64,000 nucleotides of DNA from Paragorgia papillata (taxonomy: Eukaryota > Cnidaria > Anthozoa > Scleralcyonacea > Coralliidae). Shown piece after piece: positions 12,164 to 24,665 of this stretch. The position numbers and the translations under genes are program-made. Every line of letters begins with the position of its first letter. The first letter of the stretch is position 1. The notes under the pieces were generated by a model. The model ran no database searches, was not told the origin of the DNA, and was given only the letters and a program-made list of their open reading frames with translations. The stretch covers positions 3,618,501 through 3,682,500 of the forward strand of contig JAWNZC010000348.1 in assembly GCA_035771165.1 (NCBI GenBank). The letters run 5' to 3'.

Positions 12164-12262
12164 TAACTCTTTCCTGTCCGAATTGGTCTTTAGTATTTTA
12201 TTCTGGCTAACGCCAGATGATTTTATTCACCTCTGGAGAAGCCCTCGGACAGGAATGAGTTA
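12164..12262. repeat. Short palindromic repeat (about 100 bp), intact copy
   Basis: Starts TAACTCTTTCCTGTCCGA and ends TCGGACAGGAATGAGTTA, an inverted pair. The centre contains GGCTAACGCCAGA. Other copies: 10211-10239 plus 12078-12150 (split by the PHD element), 6729-6838 (inverted), and a fragment near 59140. Confidence 0.7.
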
Positions 12263-13389
12263 AGCAATGGCATTTTCAAATGTTCACATGGAATAACAAC
12301 AGAAAAGATCATGCAGACTGAAGAGATGGCTAAAACGAGGAGATTTTTCAATGTGCAACCGCTGACCAACTTTTTTCAATAGTCAAATGCCCGACCAGGT
12401 GGGATTGCTTTGCGTCAAATTCCCACCTATACGGAGCTCACCTTGGGTCAAATGCCTGGGGTTTGCCTGGGGGGTGACTCTAAACCTAACCACAACCCCC
12501 CCGGGGCAAATCTAAATTTAACCACAACCCCCCGGTGACCCTAAACCTAACTGCAACCCTCTGGGAAAATAGTTGCGACAACAGACATGTTATAGCCAAT
12601 CTCGCACCCAGAGCCATCTTTCCACGCGCAGATATCAAATGGTTCTCAGTGGTACAATCCATTTGAAAATTGACTCTGATTGGCTTAACGCTTCAATGCC
12701 TACTGCGTTGTGTGTATAATTTCACACTCATGCTCCTCCCATCCATGATGTTAGAAATTGAAATAAGTTTTATCCCAACACAGAACGCATCATTTTGACG
12801 CGCAGTCGAGAATACGAGCTGGCTTATTGTCAATCTACACCTCACTTTCTGGACACGTAACTTGATGCATCAGAAATCACGTGGAGACAATGTCCAACTT
12901 TCGAATCTACAAAGCATTCAGAAAGCCCTTTAAAGCAGAGATAGCTACAATCATTGACAAAATTAGTTGAAACGACTCGAATGAATCATGCCATGTTAAT
13001 TGCTAAGCCTCTTTTTTTGCATAAATTGCTATCCCCCCATCCCCCCTTTTCAAGTCTGAACATTTAAATGTAATGGCAGGTGACTGAGTGCTGCAAATTG
13101 CACACGTTGGCGGTTTCAGTTCCACAACATTGAAGTGGGGGGAAGGGGGGACATGAAACCATTTCATGTTAGCTTTGTTTCAAAAATTTTGTCAATGATT
13201 GTAGGTTTGTTGTGTACCATCTCATGGTAAACAGTTCTGGTCACAACGCATGTGAAGAAGCAGACGTACATTTTATTGAGACAACCATTTAACAGACAAT
13301 CATTTGACAGACAATCATTTTATTGTATAATTCTTATTTCTTTGTATTTTTTTGATTTTTGTAATTCTTTTTATTCCATCTTATTGTAT

Positions 13390-13490
13390 TTGTGATTATT
13401 AGTTTCACAGAGGGCTACAAGTTTATTAGCCTTTGGCTATTTAGTGCAACGGGCAACCCTCTGTAAATAAAGTGTTTACCTTACCTTACA
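13390..13490 (+). repeat. Probable LINE 3' tail
   Basis: AGGGCTACAAGTTTATTAGCC, then ACCCTCTGTAAATAAAGTG and a short ACCTT repeat. It resembles 25395-25480, and such blocks usually end CR1/L2-like retrotransposons. No coding part is attached. Confidence 0.45.
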
Positions 13491-14708
13491 TGCACCTTGG
13501 TTTTGCGAATGTTGTTACGTGCAGCGCTATTTTGACTTACACTAGATGGGACACCTAGCTAGTTGTGATGGCTAACTGAGACAAACTGAAACAAAATTTG
13601 TCTCCTTGGAAATTGCAAATAGCTTTTTTTGGATCAGTCACCACCTCACGGCAAAAAAAAATACTGTAGACTCTTACAGTAGACACGCTGTCCTCCAATT
13701 ATCATCTTGTTTTTATTTCACTGCATGCATATAGTACCACTGTTTGCGCCGACGTGGAAGACAACTGAGGGACAAATCGTCCTTGGATTCTATCTTGTCA
13801 ATGTTCAATCCAGCTTCAAAGATTTTTATCTATTTAAAACTGAAACTGAAACTTTATTATTTAAAGAGGGTTTACAAGAAGCACCTGGTTAGCAGAAGCT
13901 ATTATAAGCTTACCCACATCATTTTTTACTGCCCAGATCATTTTTCGGCCAGCGTTGCTCGATTTCCATTCTAATGCGGAATGGTGCTTTCGTGCTATAT
14001 AGACTTTTCATACCTTTGTTGGTAATTTTCCCAGTATGACTGGTTTAATTAATGGGCCTCATACTGAGTCCTGTAAGATTGTGTTTCTCATGCATGTATA
14101 ATGTGGAGAAAGATTGAAGACAGTGTATGGTAGTCCTTTTTCTCGGTTACGTATAATTTAAGCCAAAGGCATTGCAGATAGGCATTCACAATTTTTTTTG
14201 GTTGACCAAGTCATCCTGTTAAAGGCCAATGGAGTGTCGACTAAATAACATTCATGAGTGCTAGAAAACCACCTGACTGCATCACCACGACATTGAGTCT
14301 TAAATGTTTGAGCACTATGAGTCCCAGCAGAGAATGTAGGTAAACATATAATTGAAGCCGTTGCGATAATATTGGATAATAACCATTAGAATAATTATTA
14401 CGCACCAGGACCATCAGTGTTTGATTTTCACGTATTGTTGTTGGAAACTACACGAGAAGTGGGTCCAACTGTGATTTGAATGGTCTGGCTGTGCAAGCTA
14501 GATTATTTTTTGGATTGCCTGGAGTTGTGAATAAAGCGAAGATTCCATGCTTGGCGAAGCCCTCGTAATCTCTAGACTCTATCGATATTTGTTAAGATGT
14601 TCCATTTTATCTAAAGTTGTTGTTGGACTGTTTTCGAGTGCGGCGATTTAGTGAATCTCGTCGGGAGTTGTCAACTTTATCTGTGTTGTCGCAGAATTTG
14701 TTCTGTAA

Positions 14709-15165
14709 GCTTAAGCCTGGTTTTCATATATCGTAATTCATCGGCGATCATCGGCGATACAGCTTTGCGATGAATTGCGACAATCGGGCAAATGAAAACC
14801 GATATCCGATTAAATAAGACAAATTAGGATCCAGTCTCTAGAAGAAAACCAAGCACTTCAAACATGCATGAAATTGCTTCTTCCCTTGTCTCGAATATTT
14901 TTCGCACCCAGAATCTCTTCTTTCTATATTTCTCAGTTACGCCGCACGAGCCTTTTCTTTTTCAGTAATTACAGCGCTATTACGAGTGAAAGGTTAGTAC
15001 AGAGTAATAATCTGTCGTTTAAGGGGCGACATTGACAAAAAAATATTATTTTCCCATATTGATCAGTGATTGTCTGCGATTGTCTGGGATGATCGGCGAT
15101 CCCGATCGTCGCAAATGTGAGCATCGGTGATGATCGGCGATGAAATCGGCTTTAGTTTCAGGGCG
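14709..15165. repeat. Degenerate inverted repeat with (GATCGGC) motifs
   Basis: Left end AAGCCTGGTTTTCATATATC followed by ATCGGCGATC repeats; right part has GATGATCGGCGATGAAATC. Arms are imperfect. The start resembles the foldback element at 47720. Confidence 0.45.
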
Positions 15166-16259
15166 CTTCAATTTGCCGCAATTCTTTCATCCTGATCACG
15201 GCATCAGAACTGACGTCAAAAAATATATATAAGTTCCCTGTACAAAGCGGAATACGTGGCCAGGACGCTGACCACTTGCTTGGCTTACAAGACCCATGTA
15301 CGTAATATAAATGTTATATAAATATAAACTAATTCTTGATTCAGATAAAACTTTGCTATTTATGAAGTATCCGATAGTTTCATCTTAAATTTAGGGAAAC
15401 TGATGCTTTAATTAATAACGTAACTGTATATTAAATCCACTTCCAGAAGCATATAGGTGAAAGTTATATATCGCATTGACCAATACTATATATAATATGA
15501 ACTACCGTTAATCGATATAACTAAGCAGTTTCCTTATTCGGTAACATATGATAAAGTGATTATTTTACAAACCAATGGCCATCTGCCATGTACATTAACA
15601 ACAAACTAAAGGAAAGAAAATTGAAGTGATCTATAAGTTATTTAAATTTCTTAGGTATTGCTCATATAATAACCAACTTTAATTAATATATTGACCGCCA
15701 AGAGCGATCTACTTAGCGACAATAAAAAAACTTCATCTGCAGGTTATATTAAAGAATCGGCTGTCTTTGATCAAACAATATCTCGTGTTTCTTTGCCATA
15801 ATTAAACCTACCAAGAAAAGTAAAATTTAACCGAACTGCTGCGACGAGTAAGAAATTATTCTCTTCACGTATAAACAACTTGATTTTAGCTTATATCGCA
15901 ACGCTTGTTTGATCTCTCCTAAAGCCTGAATACAAACGGTATGTATATATCACAAATTTTTATTAACATAACTCACTGTGAAACCGAATAACACTTGCAT
16001 GCAGCTCACAGTATCTACAATTTTTCTCTCTACGTGAACTTAAGGTTGCTTTTGTCGCAGACAGATCGAGCACAAGAATATTAACTTTCCTATCTCCTAT
16101 AAGTAAATGATCCCGGATGATATCAGATAGTGATCGGGATATCCAATATGAAGTATAGTAGTAAAGGTATATATCCGACAAAACAATTTGCTTTTACAAG
16201 TTTCGTTGATACCAAGAAAATATTTGATCTATATACGTCGGGCCGTCGGCTGGAATATA

Positions 16260-16783
16260 CAGGGGGTGGACAAGAAAAATGTTGGTTAATGTGGAATAAC
16301 TATTATTCGAGAAAAGAAAAATATGTAAAGTGATATATTTTAGAATGCACGGTCAATATCTGCTCAAATATGATATCCAATTCTAATTTTGTTATTGGTT
16401 TAAAAAATACATTAACTTTGAAAGCATGCCACGCTGTGAAGCTGTAGTGAAATGAAATCAAGTGACATGGCAACAAAATATCTAACTATTTTGCTGTTAT
16501 AACACTTTCATAGTATACAAACTCCATTAATCATTTTGAAGACCAATTGGAATAAGTCGAACTAAGATTCACTTCATTTGTTACAAGATTGAAAATCATG
16601 AAAAATTAATATATTTTTTAAATCAATGGATAAAATTAGAATTTGATATCATATTTGAGCAGATCTTGACGCATGCATTCTAAATAATATATAAATTTAC
16701 ATATTTTTCTGTACTCTAATAAAAGTTATACAATGCACAATAATCATACTTTCAATGATGGCCACTTTTTTTTTGTCCACCTG
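16260..16783. mobile_element. Mariner-like MITE, long TIRs, TA target site
   Basis: About 520 bp. Left CAGGGGGTGGACAAGAAAAA, right TTTTTTTTGTCCACCTG, each bordered by TA. The inverted similarity reaches about 180 bp inwards, including GATATCCAATTCTAATTTT on the left and its partner on the right. Confidence 0.7.
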
Positions 16784-17498
16784 TATAGGTTTTTTTTAAA
16801 TCTTCTAATCTCGTGAAGCGAGTTAACAGTCGAACTGAGATAAAAAAGATTATATGAAACCTAGTTTACCCGATCAAGTTTTCTATCGCAGCATTTTCCT
16901 TGACAACTGACAAGTCTCTTTGACGTTGCTGCATATCAGCTTTCTAAAAAGAAGACTTTTTAAGTAAAAACTTGTACACATACATGGGAAAATAAAACTT
17001 AATGAAACATGCTCATGGAATGTAGACCGGCTTTTCTTTTCCATCTTAACAGATCGAAATGCTTATTCGACTAAACTGCATTTGTTATCAGACCTCCCGG
17101 TTGTTTATATTTGTATATATAAGAAAAGGGCGTTGTCAACGCACGGTCTGTCGAAGTGTATTCGTCTACTCTCATACAGACGTTATTTTGACGTTAAAAA
17201 TTATTATTTTTACATTAATATAACGTCTTTTAGTACTGATTTGTTTAACTATAATGTAAAGCAATATTATGCGTTTACTAATTAAGCATTTTGCATTAAT
17301 TCAGATGCATGTATGATGAAGAAGAACATTCTCCAATGGCAAATGGTTTTTACTATCCTGAGGTAAGAACAGATGAGAATGGGACCTTTCCTTCGTTACG
17401 AAGATCCAATCACAAACAAATATGAAATAGAAGCCAGTTCGTCAAAAATCACTGGTAAACAACCGAGGGGTGAAACACACCTGAATATCTCGTATACA

Positions 17499-17640
17499 CC
17501 TCTAAAAATTCGAAAATCCAAAAAATCTCAAAAAATCCACAAAAATCTCAAAAAATCCCACAAAATTTAAATCTCAGAAAATCACTAAAAATCTCAAAAA
17601 AAATTCTAAAAAATCAAAAAAAAAGAAAAAGAAACCCCCC
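17499..17640 (+). repeat. A-rich low-complexity tract
   Basis: Irregular repeats of AAAAATC(T/C)CA. No exon support. Confidence 0.6.
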
Positions 17641-17820
17641 AAAATTCCACCAAACTTCCAAAAATCCCTCGGGATTTTGAAAATCCAAAATACGCTTTTT
17701 AAGGAGTGATGCATGCACCCCTCGTAAATAAAGGGAAGGGCAATTACTCGCCTGTTACTTACTAATCGAGTGAACTATACTGACGCCAAAGAAGACGAAT
17801 ATTGTCGGAAAATTTAGTTG

Positions 17821-17995
17821 CACTTTAGTTTCAAACCCCAGAACAAAAGACAACTTTGCTGCGTAACATGGACCTAAAAACTGGACACAATGGCCAAAAT
17901 CGAAATGTTATTTTGGATTGGAGAGAGAGCTACAAAAATAAGAGCCGTTCAATCTGGTTGTTATATTCCAACCCTATCAGAAGAAAATTATACTT
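17821..17995 (+). repeat. Dispersed repeat, copy 1
   Basis: Shares about 160 bp with 26138-26297, including TTTCAAACCCCAGAACAAAA and CAATCTGGTTGTTATATTC. No terminal repeats were seen. Confidence 0.65.
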
Positions 17996-18203
17996 ATAAA
18001 ATTGATATCACAAAATCAATATTAAACTAATATTAATATCAAGAAATTATATAAAGTATTTAAGAATAGATTGCTGCTTGAATGCCACATATTGAATAAT
18101 TGATTTGCCAAAGGAAAACATACCCGCAGACTATACTGGACAACGTACTGTCTTAGGAAGTTAATCTTCCCGAACCAAAGATTAGCAGCGAAAGCCTAAA
18201 TGA

Positions 18204-18564
18204 TAAATGAATGGGAGCTAATCATCCTTACTCGCAGCCAGCGGCTGAATTACGAAGGACTCAGATCAACGAGGCATATCAAAGGCGCTCCAGGCAGCCG
18301 CCATACGACACAGTTCAGACCACGGATCACAGCTAAGATGTAGGTGTTGATTTTACGGAGGGAGCGAGGAAAACCGGAGAACCTGGCGCAAAACCCTCGA
18401 AGCACAGGAGAGGTCAACTACAACTCTACCCACATCAGTTCAAAGCTCGACAACGGGGTGATTCCCAAGCGGTCACCACCCATCCTAGTACTAACCCCGT
18501 CTAACCGGGCTTAACGTTTTGGTGAGAGGCAGCGCGTTAACAGCACACGCCACCCGTGCTTCCC
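18204..18564 (-). mobile_element. 5S rRNA-derived SINE, copy 1
   Basis: On the minus strand, 18514-18461 reads as the 3' half of 5S rRNA (GTTAAGCCCGGTTAGACGGG, GGTTAGTACTAGGATGGGTG), the region that holds the Pol III internal promoter. This is followed by a shared body (TTTTCCTCGCTCCCTCCGTA) and tail. A 5' head of about 50 bp (GGGAAGCACGGGTGGCG) precedes it. Confidence 0.8.
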
Positions 18565-19774
18565 TAGGTCTTGTCATAGAGCAGAAGACAGTTGTATGCA
18601 AATTATTGTTTCTAGTTTAGTTAGTTGAGCAACAAGCTGACAATAAAAACAACTTCCACTGTATTTCAGCTCCTTGTCCACAACCTTTTGTATGGATATT
18701 ATCCCAGGATGTCTTTCATGGGAATTACTCGCTCTCAGAATCAACTGGGATCAACAATCCTGGTTCCATGCACAAAGAATAATTTTCCAATTTTATACAG
18801 TTCTTGTCAAATACAGTTCCTTGAATTCAATATTCTTCTACTTTAACAAATATTTTCTGACTTCTTGCAACTCTGGATAATTTTCTGATGCTTTTCAATT
18901 TTACGAGTCGTCGTGGGAACTGCATGCACTCAGTTCTTTGGCCATAAGCTTCACCAGCCTGGGTACGAGGTTGAAGCTTCACATACTCTTCTGTTTCGAT
19001 CGTTGCTCGTGATTTTACAGGAGCTAAGAGATTTAAGAATAAATCTGGAGCATTGTTTGTGTCAGAAATATAATTTACCACGAATATTGCATTCAAAACA
19101 ACCATCTCTCTATTCTTGCACACGTCTGACTTTGACGAGAAGTTGCATTCCAATGATCAGCCTCGTAGAGATGGGCGTGGATCCCCTCGCGTGTCCACAC
19201 AATTGCCAAGACCTGTCTCACTTGCGCTCTGTCTCACTGTTCTGTCTCACTGGCGCTCAGACTGCGAGTGTGCATGATGATCACTCGATGTTCTTTCCTT
19301 CCTGATAAATCAATACTGCTCCGTGTACATGCCCCATGGGCTTGCATTTGCAATCACTTCGGTTGGACCTCAGAGCTTCAGAGTATAGCACTTACAACAC
19401 TGTGTTTCGGCACTGAACATACGCTTCTTTAATTTGCCGTCCAAATAACTGTTGTTGCTTCGGTACCCACAATGTTTCTTGTGTTTTTGCAAGCTTCTGT
19501 AATGGTGATAATACCGGTTACAACGTATGGAATAAATCGTTCAGCAAAAATCACTAACTCCAAGAAACATGCATCTTACGTTTGCAATGTTTCATGGCTT
19601 AGTGACGTCTATACAAATGCTTTTTTTCACCTCTGCTGGACAAATTACCTACGCTGAAACACATGTTCCATGGCGCTTGTTACTATTTAATAACGTGAAA
19701 TCTTTGTTGTTTCTAGAACTTTTACCACGTTCATTAACCGTCTAATAATTCCTTTTCTGTTTCAGCAAGAACAA

Positions 19775-19945
19775 CATCAAGACATAACGCCATATAATAA
19801 ACTACCTAATAATTACCTCGATCGCGTTCGGTCTTTGCAATAAAATATCAAACTTCAACCTTGGACGTATTACAATACAGCAAGGCCTCAGTCAGTTTGA
19901 TATTTTACCGTAAAGACCTCACTTTTGGTTATTAAGTAACAGGTT
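19775..19945. mobile_element. Palindromic element with GGTCTTTRCGGTAAAATAT arms, copy 1
   Basis: Related to 41881-42032: arms read CTACCTAATAATTACCTCG and its partner ACCTCACTTTTGGTTATTAAG. Confidence 0.6.
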
Positions 19946-20778
19946 AGTAGATGTACAACTTAATTATACATATATATGCATGGGTAAGACTATTTCACTG
20001 GGCACTAGAACATTCGTCAAATAAATAATACACTACTATAGCTTTCGAATGGCGTCCGTTTACACGAGTGGCATATCGACAAATCTCATAAAGTTTTACC
20101 AAATTAACTGGATTACCTAGACCAAGCCTAGAGATGACGGAGTATACGCAAGATGGAGAACATTTTTATAAGATTAGAATTCTTGGCCATGCATTGTTGT
20201 GGGCACACATGTACATATATAATATGCCTTAGGCTGATCTGTAAATTCTTGGGTCTTCCAACTGCATCACCCTACTGAGAATTAATTAAATTACCCTACT
20301 AATAAGTCTTCTGAGATTTACCGACAAGATTTTATAAAAATACACTTCAAGTCAACAGAATAAATGATAGTCTTTTAGTTTTTTTAGAAATTAGTCTTTA
20401 GAACATTTTAACTCATAATTAGATCTTTGTTTAACCCTATAGCTTTCATGCGCATTGTATATAGTGGGAGAATTTGTCTCGCCATAGTTATAGTTGAGGG
20501 AGCTGGTTTGAAAACTCCATTGTTTTTCAAGATGACGTAATGGTGATGTTATCAAAGTAAATTCTACGGATACCGCTGACGATGAAAAACTACAATTAAC
20601 ACGTGACGACGAAGGAATACGCGAATTAAACACGGACGTTGCTATTGGATGACATTATACAATAAATACAATGTCTTTACCACCTCATCTGTTCTCTTCG
20701 GGCTCTGTTGCCTATATAAGCTAGGCTGCACGTTTCTCTCCAGTGCCTCCTGTCTATGACTATAGGCTTGGCCAAGCA

Positions 20779-21266
20779 GGCGCGCAACTAGGGGGGAGGG
20801 GTTGGCGGGGGGGGGGGGGGGGGGGTTGCAACCTCTGCCCTTTTTAACCCCTGCCCTTTTTGTGAGACCTCTAATACTAGGTTAGGCATTAGATAAACAT
20901 ATAATTAATCGTCTGTTGTAGCACGCAATACAATTCTCCGCAAATCTGGCGAGACTCAGAGGCTTCTAACAGTGGGCCTGGGCGTCAGCTAGGCTGAATA
21001 TAATTATGATAAATTTTAAATAATGCGAGACCAAAATAAAAATTTCCGCACCCGAAAATACGAGAAAAGCGTCCTCAAAATGCAGGAAATGCCGTTTCAG
21101 AGACCCAAAATTCAAAAATTTTCCGGGGGACGTGCCCCCGGACCCCCCTAGAATCTCCGCTTCCCACGCCACTGGCTTCTAGTCCCAAATTCTTTAGAAT
21201 ACTGAACGACTTTGCCCTTTTTTGGCGTTCAACCCCTGCCCTCGAAATTTTCTAGTTGCGCCCCTG
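20779..21266. mobile_element. TIR element with nested repeat
   Basis: Ends GGCGCGCAACTAGGGG and TCTAGTTGCGCCCCTGCC. A second repeat lies inside (about 20971-21175), ending in CCCACGCCACTGG and carrying the shared core (GCAGGAAATGCCGTTTCAGA, reverse orientation) beside a CGTGCCCCCGGACCCCCC block. Confidence 0.6.
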
Positions 21267-21285
21267 CCAACCTGCAAAATGGTTG

Positions 21286-21845
21286 TGTATGAGCCAGACG
21301 GTTTGTTGGTACCACTCTAGGGGACAAAGGGTGACATACATTTTTGAGAAGATTTCTATGCGCAGTAAATGAATATGTGTGTGGCATTTGCCAAAGTGTC
21401 ATCTTCTATCGTTTTCCAGAATAGTCGGCTTAGTACATTATTTTGCCTTATGCCGCCATGTTAGATAGATCTAAACTTCTATTTCGCGATATATATTAGG
21501 GTCCAGAAAATAAAGCTTTGCAAAATATGGACGAAAATAGCTCCTTTTTTGTTGCACTGTGGGTATGATGTTTTTTAGACCCTAAAAATGTTTAATGTAT
21601 TATAAAAGTTTAGTATAATAAAACAAATTAAATGGCGATTTAATGGCATTTCTGGCTCTCATGCTGAAAAACTGGGGTTAGAGTCAGGAAACTATATAAC
21701 CATTTCCCCCCTGAAAATGACACATCTGGAAATGTTATCATCCAAAAATGTGAATTAGGGATGTTGACCTACATCACCATGAACATTAGCCTTTGTCCCA
21801 CCAAGTGGTACCAATCGATCAATTTTGGGATGCTGGCTCATGCAC
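21286..21845. mobile_element. TIR element, about 560 bp
   Basis: Left TGTATGAGCCAGACGG with GGTACCACTCTAGGGGACAA; right TTTGTCCCACCAAGTGGTACC with GATGCTGGCTCATGCAC, in inverted order. Confidence 0.6.
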
Positions 21846-21904
21846 TATATATAACCCAGGAACTCTTTGTAAGCCTGACCCCAACACAAACTAACCCAGG
21901 AAAG

Positions 21905-24290
21905 TATTTGTGCGTCCATAGGACATAGTGTCTTTCTTTCTCCACCGTCCGCTTCCATGTTCTTTTAGGGCGCCCTACTTTCCTCCTGCCTTCTGGAACC
22001 TGCTTTTTGTGAGTGCTGTCATACAGTGGCAGTTATCATTTATATTTAGCACATGGTCAATCCATTTCCATCGCCTCTTTTTAATTCATCGCTTGGCCTG
22101 CTCATTTTGGTTCTCTTGAGTATGTCATCACTTGACATGACACATGGCCACCTGACTTTCAATATTCTTCTCAAGCATTTGAATTGAAAAGTGTCCCACT
22201 TCCTGTTATCACTTTCATTGATTTTCCATGTCTCACTTCCTTAGAGCTTCCAAGAGATTGGAACAGTCTTAATTTAGTGATCAGAGTGATTTCAGTTTTT
22301 GAGTTCCATATTTGTTTGAGTTTCTTGAATGATTCCATAGCCTTGCAACTTCTGTTATCGAGGTCTTCACCTCCTCCTGCTTGCTGATATTGGAGCCAAG
22401 GTACGTGTAGAGGTACTTTTTAACTTCATTAAGTTGCTGACTTGCTATGTTTATACAGTTATTAGATTTACTGTTTATTCTAATTACTTTAGTGTCATTG
22501 GTATTTATTTTTAGTCCAGTTTTCGATGCAAATTCGTTTAGCTGTGTTACCAGCTTTGTCTGTATGTGTTGATTATTTTATGAAAAAAGCGCAATATGTC
22601 ATCGGTAAAATTCAAATCACCCATTTCCCCTTGAATTTTCATCTGATTCCTGTGTTATTCCCATCTGTTGTATTCTTCATAATCCAGTCCATTACAATCA
22701 TAAAGATACAACCGGACCATTACACCGCCTTGCTTCACTACAGTTTTCATCTTGAACCATTCATGCGCCTCCCTATCATTTAATACTGTGCACTCGCTAT
22801 TTTCATACAAGATCTGAACTATTCTAATTATTTAGGTTAGTATTCCATACTTAGCAATATTCTCCAAAAGCGTTTTCGATGTGCAGAATCAAACGCCAAT
22901 CTACAAACGTAATGTAGAAGGTTGGCTACCACTCCACGACTTGCTCAATTATATTTCGTAGAACAAATATCTGCTCTACGGCGCTTCTTCCTCTTCTGAT
23001 CTCTGCTTGCTCATTTCATAAATTGTTGTTGACTCCATACATCTCTAATTTTATCAACAGCATTTTCCCAAGTACTTTACTTGCGACAGATTTTATAGTT
23101 ATTCCTCTACAATTTTTACATTCTAAAAAAGCACCTTTCTTTGGTATTTTGACAATTAGCCCTTGCTTTCACGTATTTGGTACTTTTTTCTTGTCCCAAA
23201 TTGTGTCAAAAAGTTCAGCAAGTCAGTCTACAATTGTGCCTGTGTCCACTTTTAACAACTCTGCAGCAATTTTAACTTTTCCACTTGATTTTCTATTCTT
23301 GATCTTTTTTATTGCTAATCTAAGTTCTACTTTTGAGATATGGGTAGTATATACTGATCCTCGAGAAAGTGCGTGCTCAACCTCATTATTTGTATCCTCT
23401 GTTACTGGATTGTTTGACATTGGTCTGATTAGAAATGTTCTCGCCATTTCCCCCCACTCCTTTTTAAATATTTAGTTAATAAGTTTCCATATTTCTCCTT
23501 GACTGCATTCTTGTTTTGCTTCTGTTATTCGTTAGTGTCTTTGTGATCTCATACAATTCTTTCATTCTCTCATCAGCCAATTTCCTTTTGTCATTTCTCG
23601 TACTTTTATCGACTTCTTTATCTTTTTTTCAGGTAGTGACTTATTTAAGAGTTTTTAAATTTATTCTGTTTGATTTTGCTTGTTCAGTATTGTTCTTCTT
23701 TTTTTCCGTCTTCCCAATCAGATTCCATCATTCTTGGCTGATCACTTCTTTTTATACTCAAGAAATTTATTCGCAGTCTTTTTGTAAGCATTCTCAAAGT
23801 GTTGCCATTTATTCTCTACACTTTTTTCCATTTCATTATGATCCTAAAGTAAATCAAATTTATTTCTCAGCTCAATAGTGAATTGGGATCTAATATTATA
23901 GGCTGCTGAAGTTTGTTGGGTGAAACTCCCTCCTTTTTTTATTTACTGTGGTTTTAGTCTAAATTTGGTGCAAACTAAATGATTGTCGCTCGCTATGTCA
24001 GTTCTCTTCATGACTCTTGCTTGGTATTCCTTACAGGTGGCCTGTGCTGTCTGGTTATTAGTAGTACATGATCAATTTGGTTAACGGTTTGACCACCTGT
24101 TTGCATGTGTATCTGCTAATGTGGAGAGATGAGACTAATCTCTCTCCATTGTCATTCCTCACTCCAATTCTATACTTTCTCATGATGTTCTCACAGCCCT
24201 CGTTAACCTTTCAAACCTTAGCATTAAAGTATCAAATTGAAATGAGTAAATCGTGAATGTTGTCTACAATTGACTGCAGCTGTTCGTAGA
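21905..24290 (-). pseudogene. Dead non-LTR retrotransposon (endonuclease and reverse transcriptase)
   Basis: Read on the minus strand, fragments in several frames follow the order of an APE-type LINE. Endonuclease: IMRKYRIGVRNDNGERLVSS near 24140, and KRTDIASDNHLVCTKFRLK near 23970, which has the SDH-like catalytic motif. Linker: FTIELRNKF near 23870. RT start: ELRLAIKKIKNRKSSGK near 23320. RT: LAFDSAHRKRFWRI near 22890. RT catalytic box: LNFTDDILRF near 22590, where FADD is usual. C-terminus: PEGRRKVGRPKRTWKRTVEK near 21940. Stops and frameshifts throughout show that it is inactive. The clade is uncertain; the C-terminal GRP-x-x-TW motif and the NDNGERL endonuclease are common in RTE/craft-like cnidarian LINEs. 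Confidence 0.82.
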
Positions 24291-24339
24291 GAATGCCCTT
24301 ATCTTGATTCATTAGTGGATGAATGCACTTGGATAATCG

Positions 24340-24665
24340 ATAGCTTCATATACTAATAAGGTGTTACTCCGAGTGTCCAACCATACCAGACAAGTAGAGA
24401 AAACTCTACTTGGCCCGTCCCACTTGGCTACTGTCCCACAATTATTCATGTATGAAGACTGTTGTCTAGATATTGAAGAAACTAGTCTGTTTCGAAATAT
24501 CAAATAGCCTAAATGCTATCATTCGACATTCAGCTCCCAACTTGACCTGTCGCTCAGTTGGGGTTCGAATCCCAGCCGGGCCAAGTAAAGTTTTCTCTAT
24601 TTGTCTGGTATGGTTCGTCACTCGGAGTAACACATTATTATTCTCGATCCACCCAAGTTCACTGT
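24340..24665. mobile_element. Head-to-head pair of tRNA-like SINE fragments
   Basis: 24545-24647 (+) has the Pol III B-box GGTTCGAATCCC with CAGCCGGGCCAAGTAAAG, then CTCTATTTGTCTGGTATGG and CTCGGAGTAACAC. 24352-24420 is an inverted copy of the downstream part. The A-box is not clear, so this is a fragment, not a tRNA gene. Confidence 0.6.

Larger units (their letters stand above)
9981..12480. mobile_element. Outer MITE interrupted by nested insertions
   Basis: The two ends (9981-10210 and 12262-12480) together match, in reverse orientation, the uninterrupted element at 57173-57645. It holds a short palindromic repeat at 10211, which is itself split by the PHD element. Three levels of insertion can be read directly. 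Confidence 0.75.

Noticed and set aside
18913..19305. 130-codon open frame on the plus strand
   Set aside because: No domain, no splice or start context, and an overlapping antisense frame of similar length; looks like chance.
23023..23878. Two long plus-strand open frames rich in Phe, Ser and Leu
   Set aside because: They are antisense shadows of the minus-strand retrotransposon relic.
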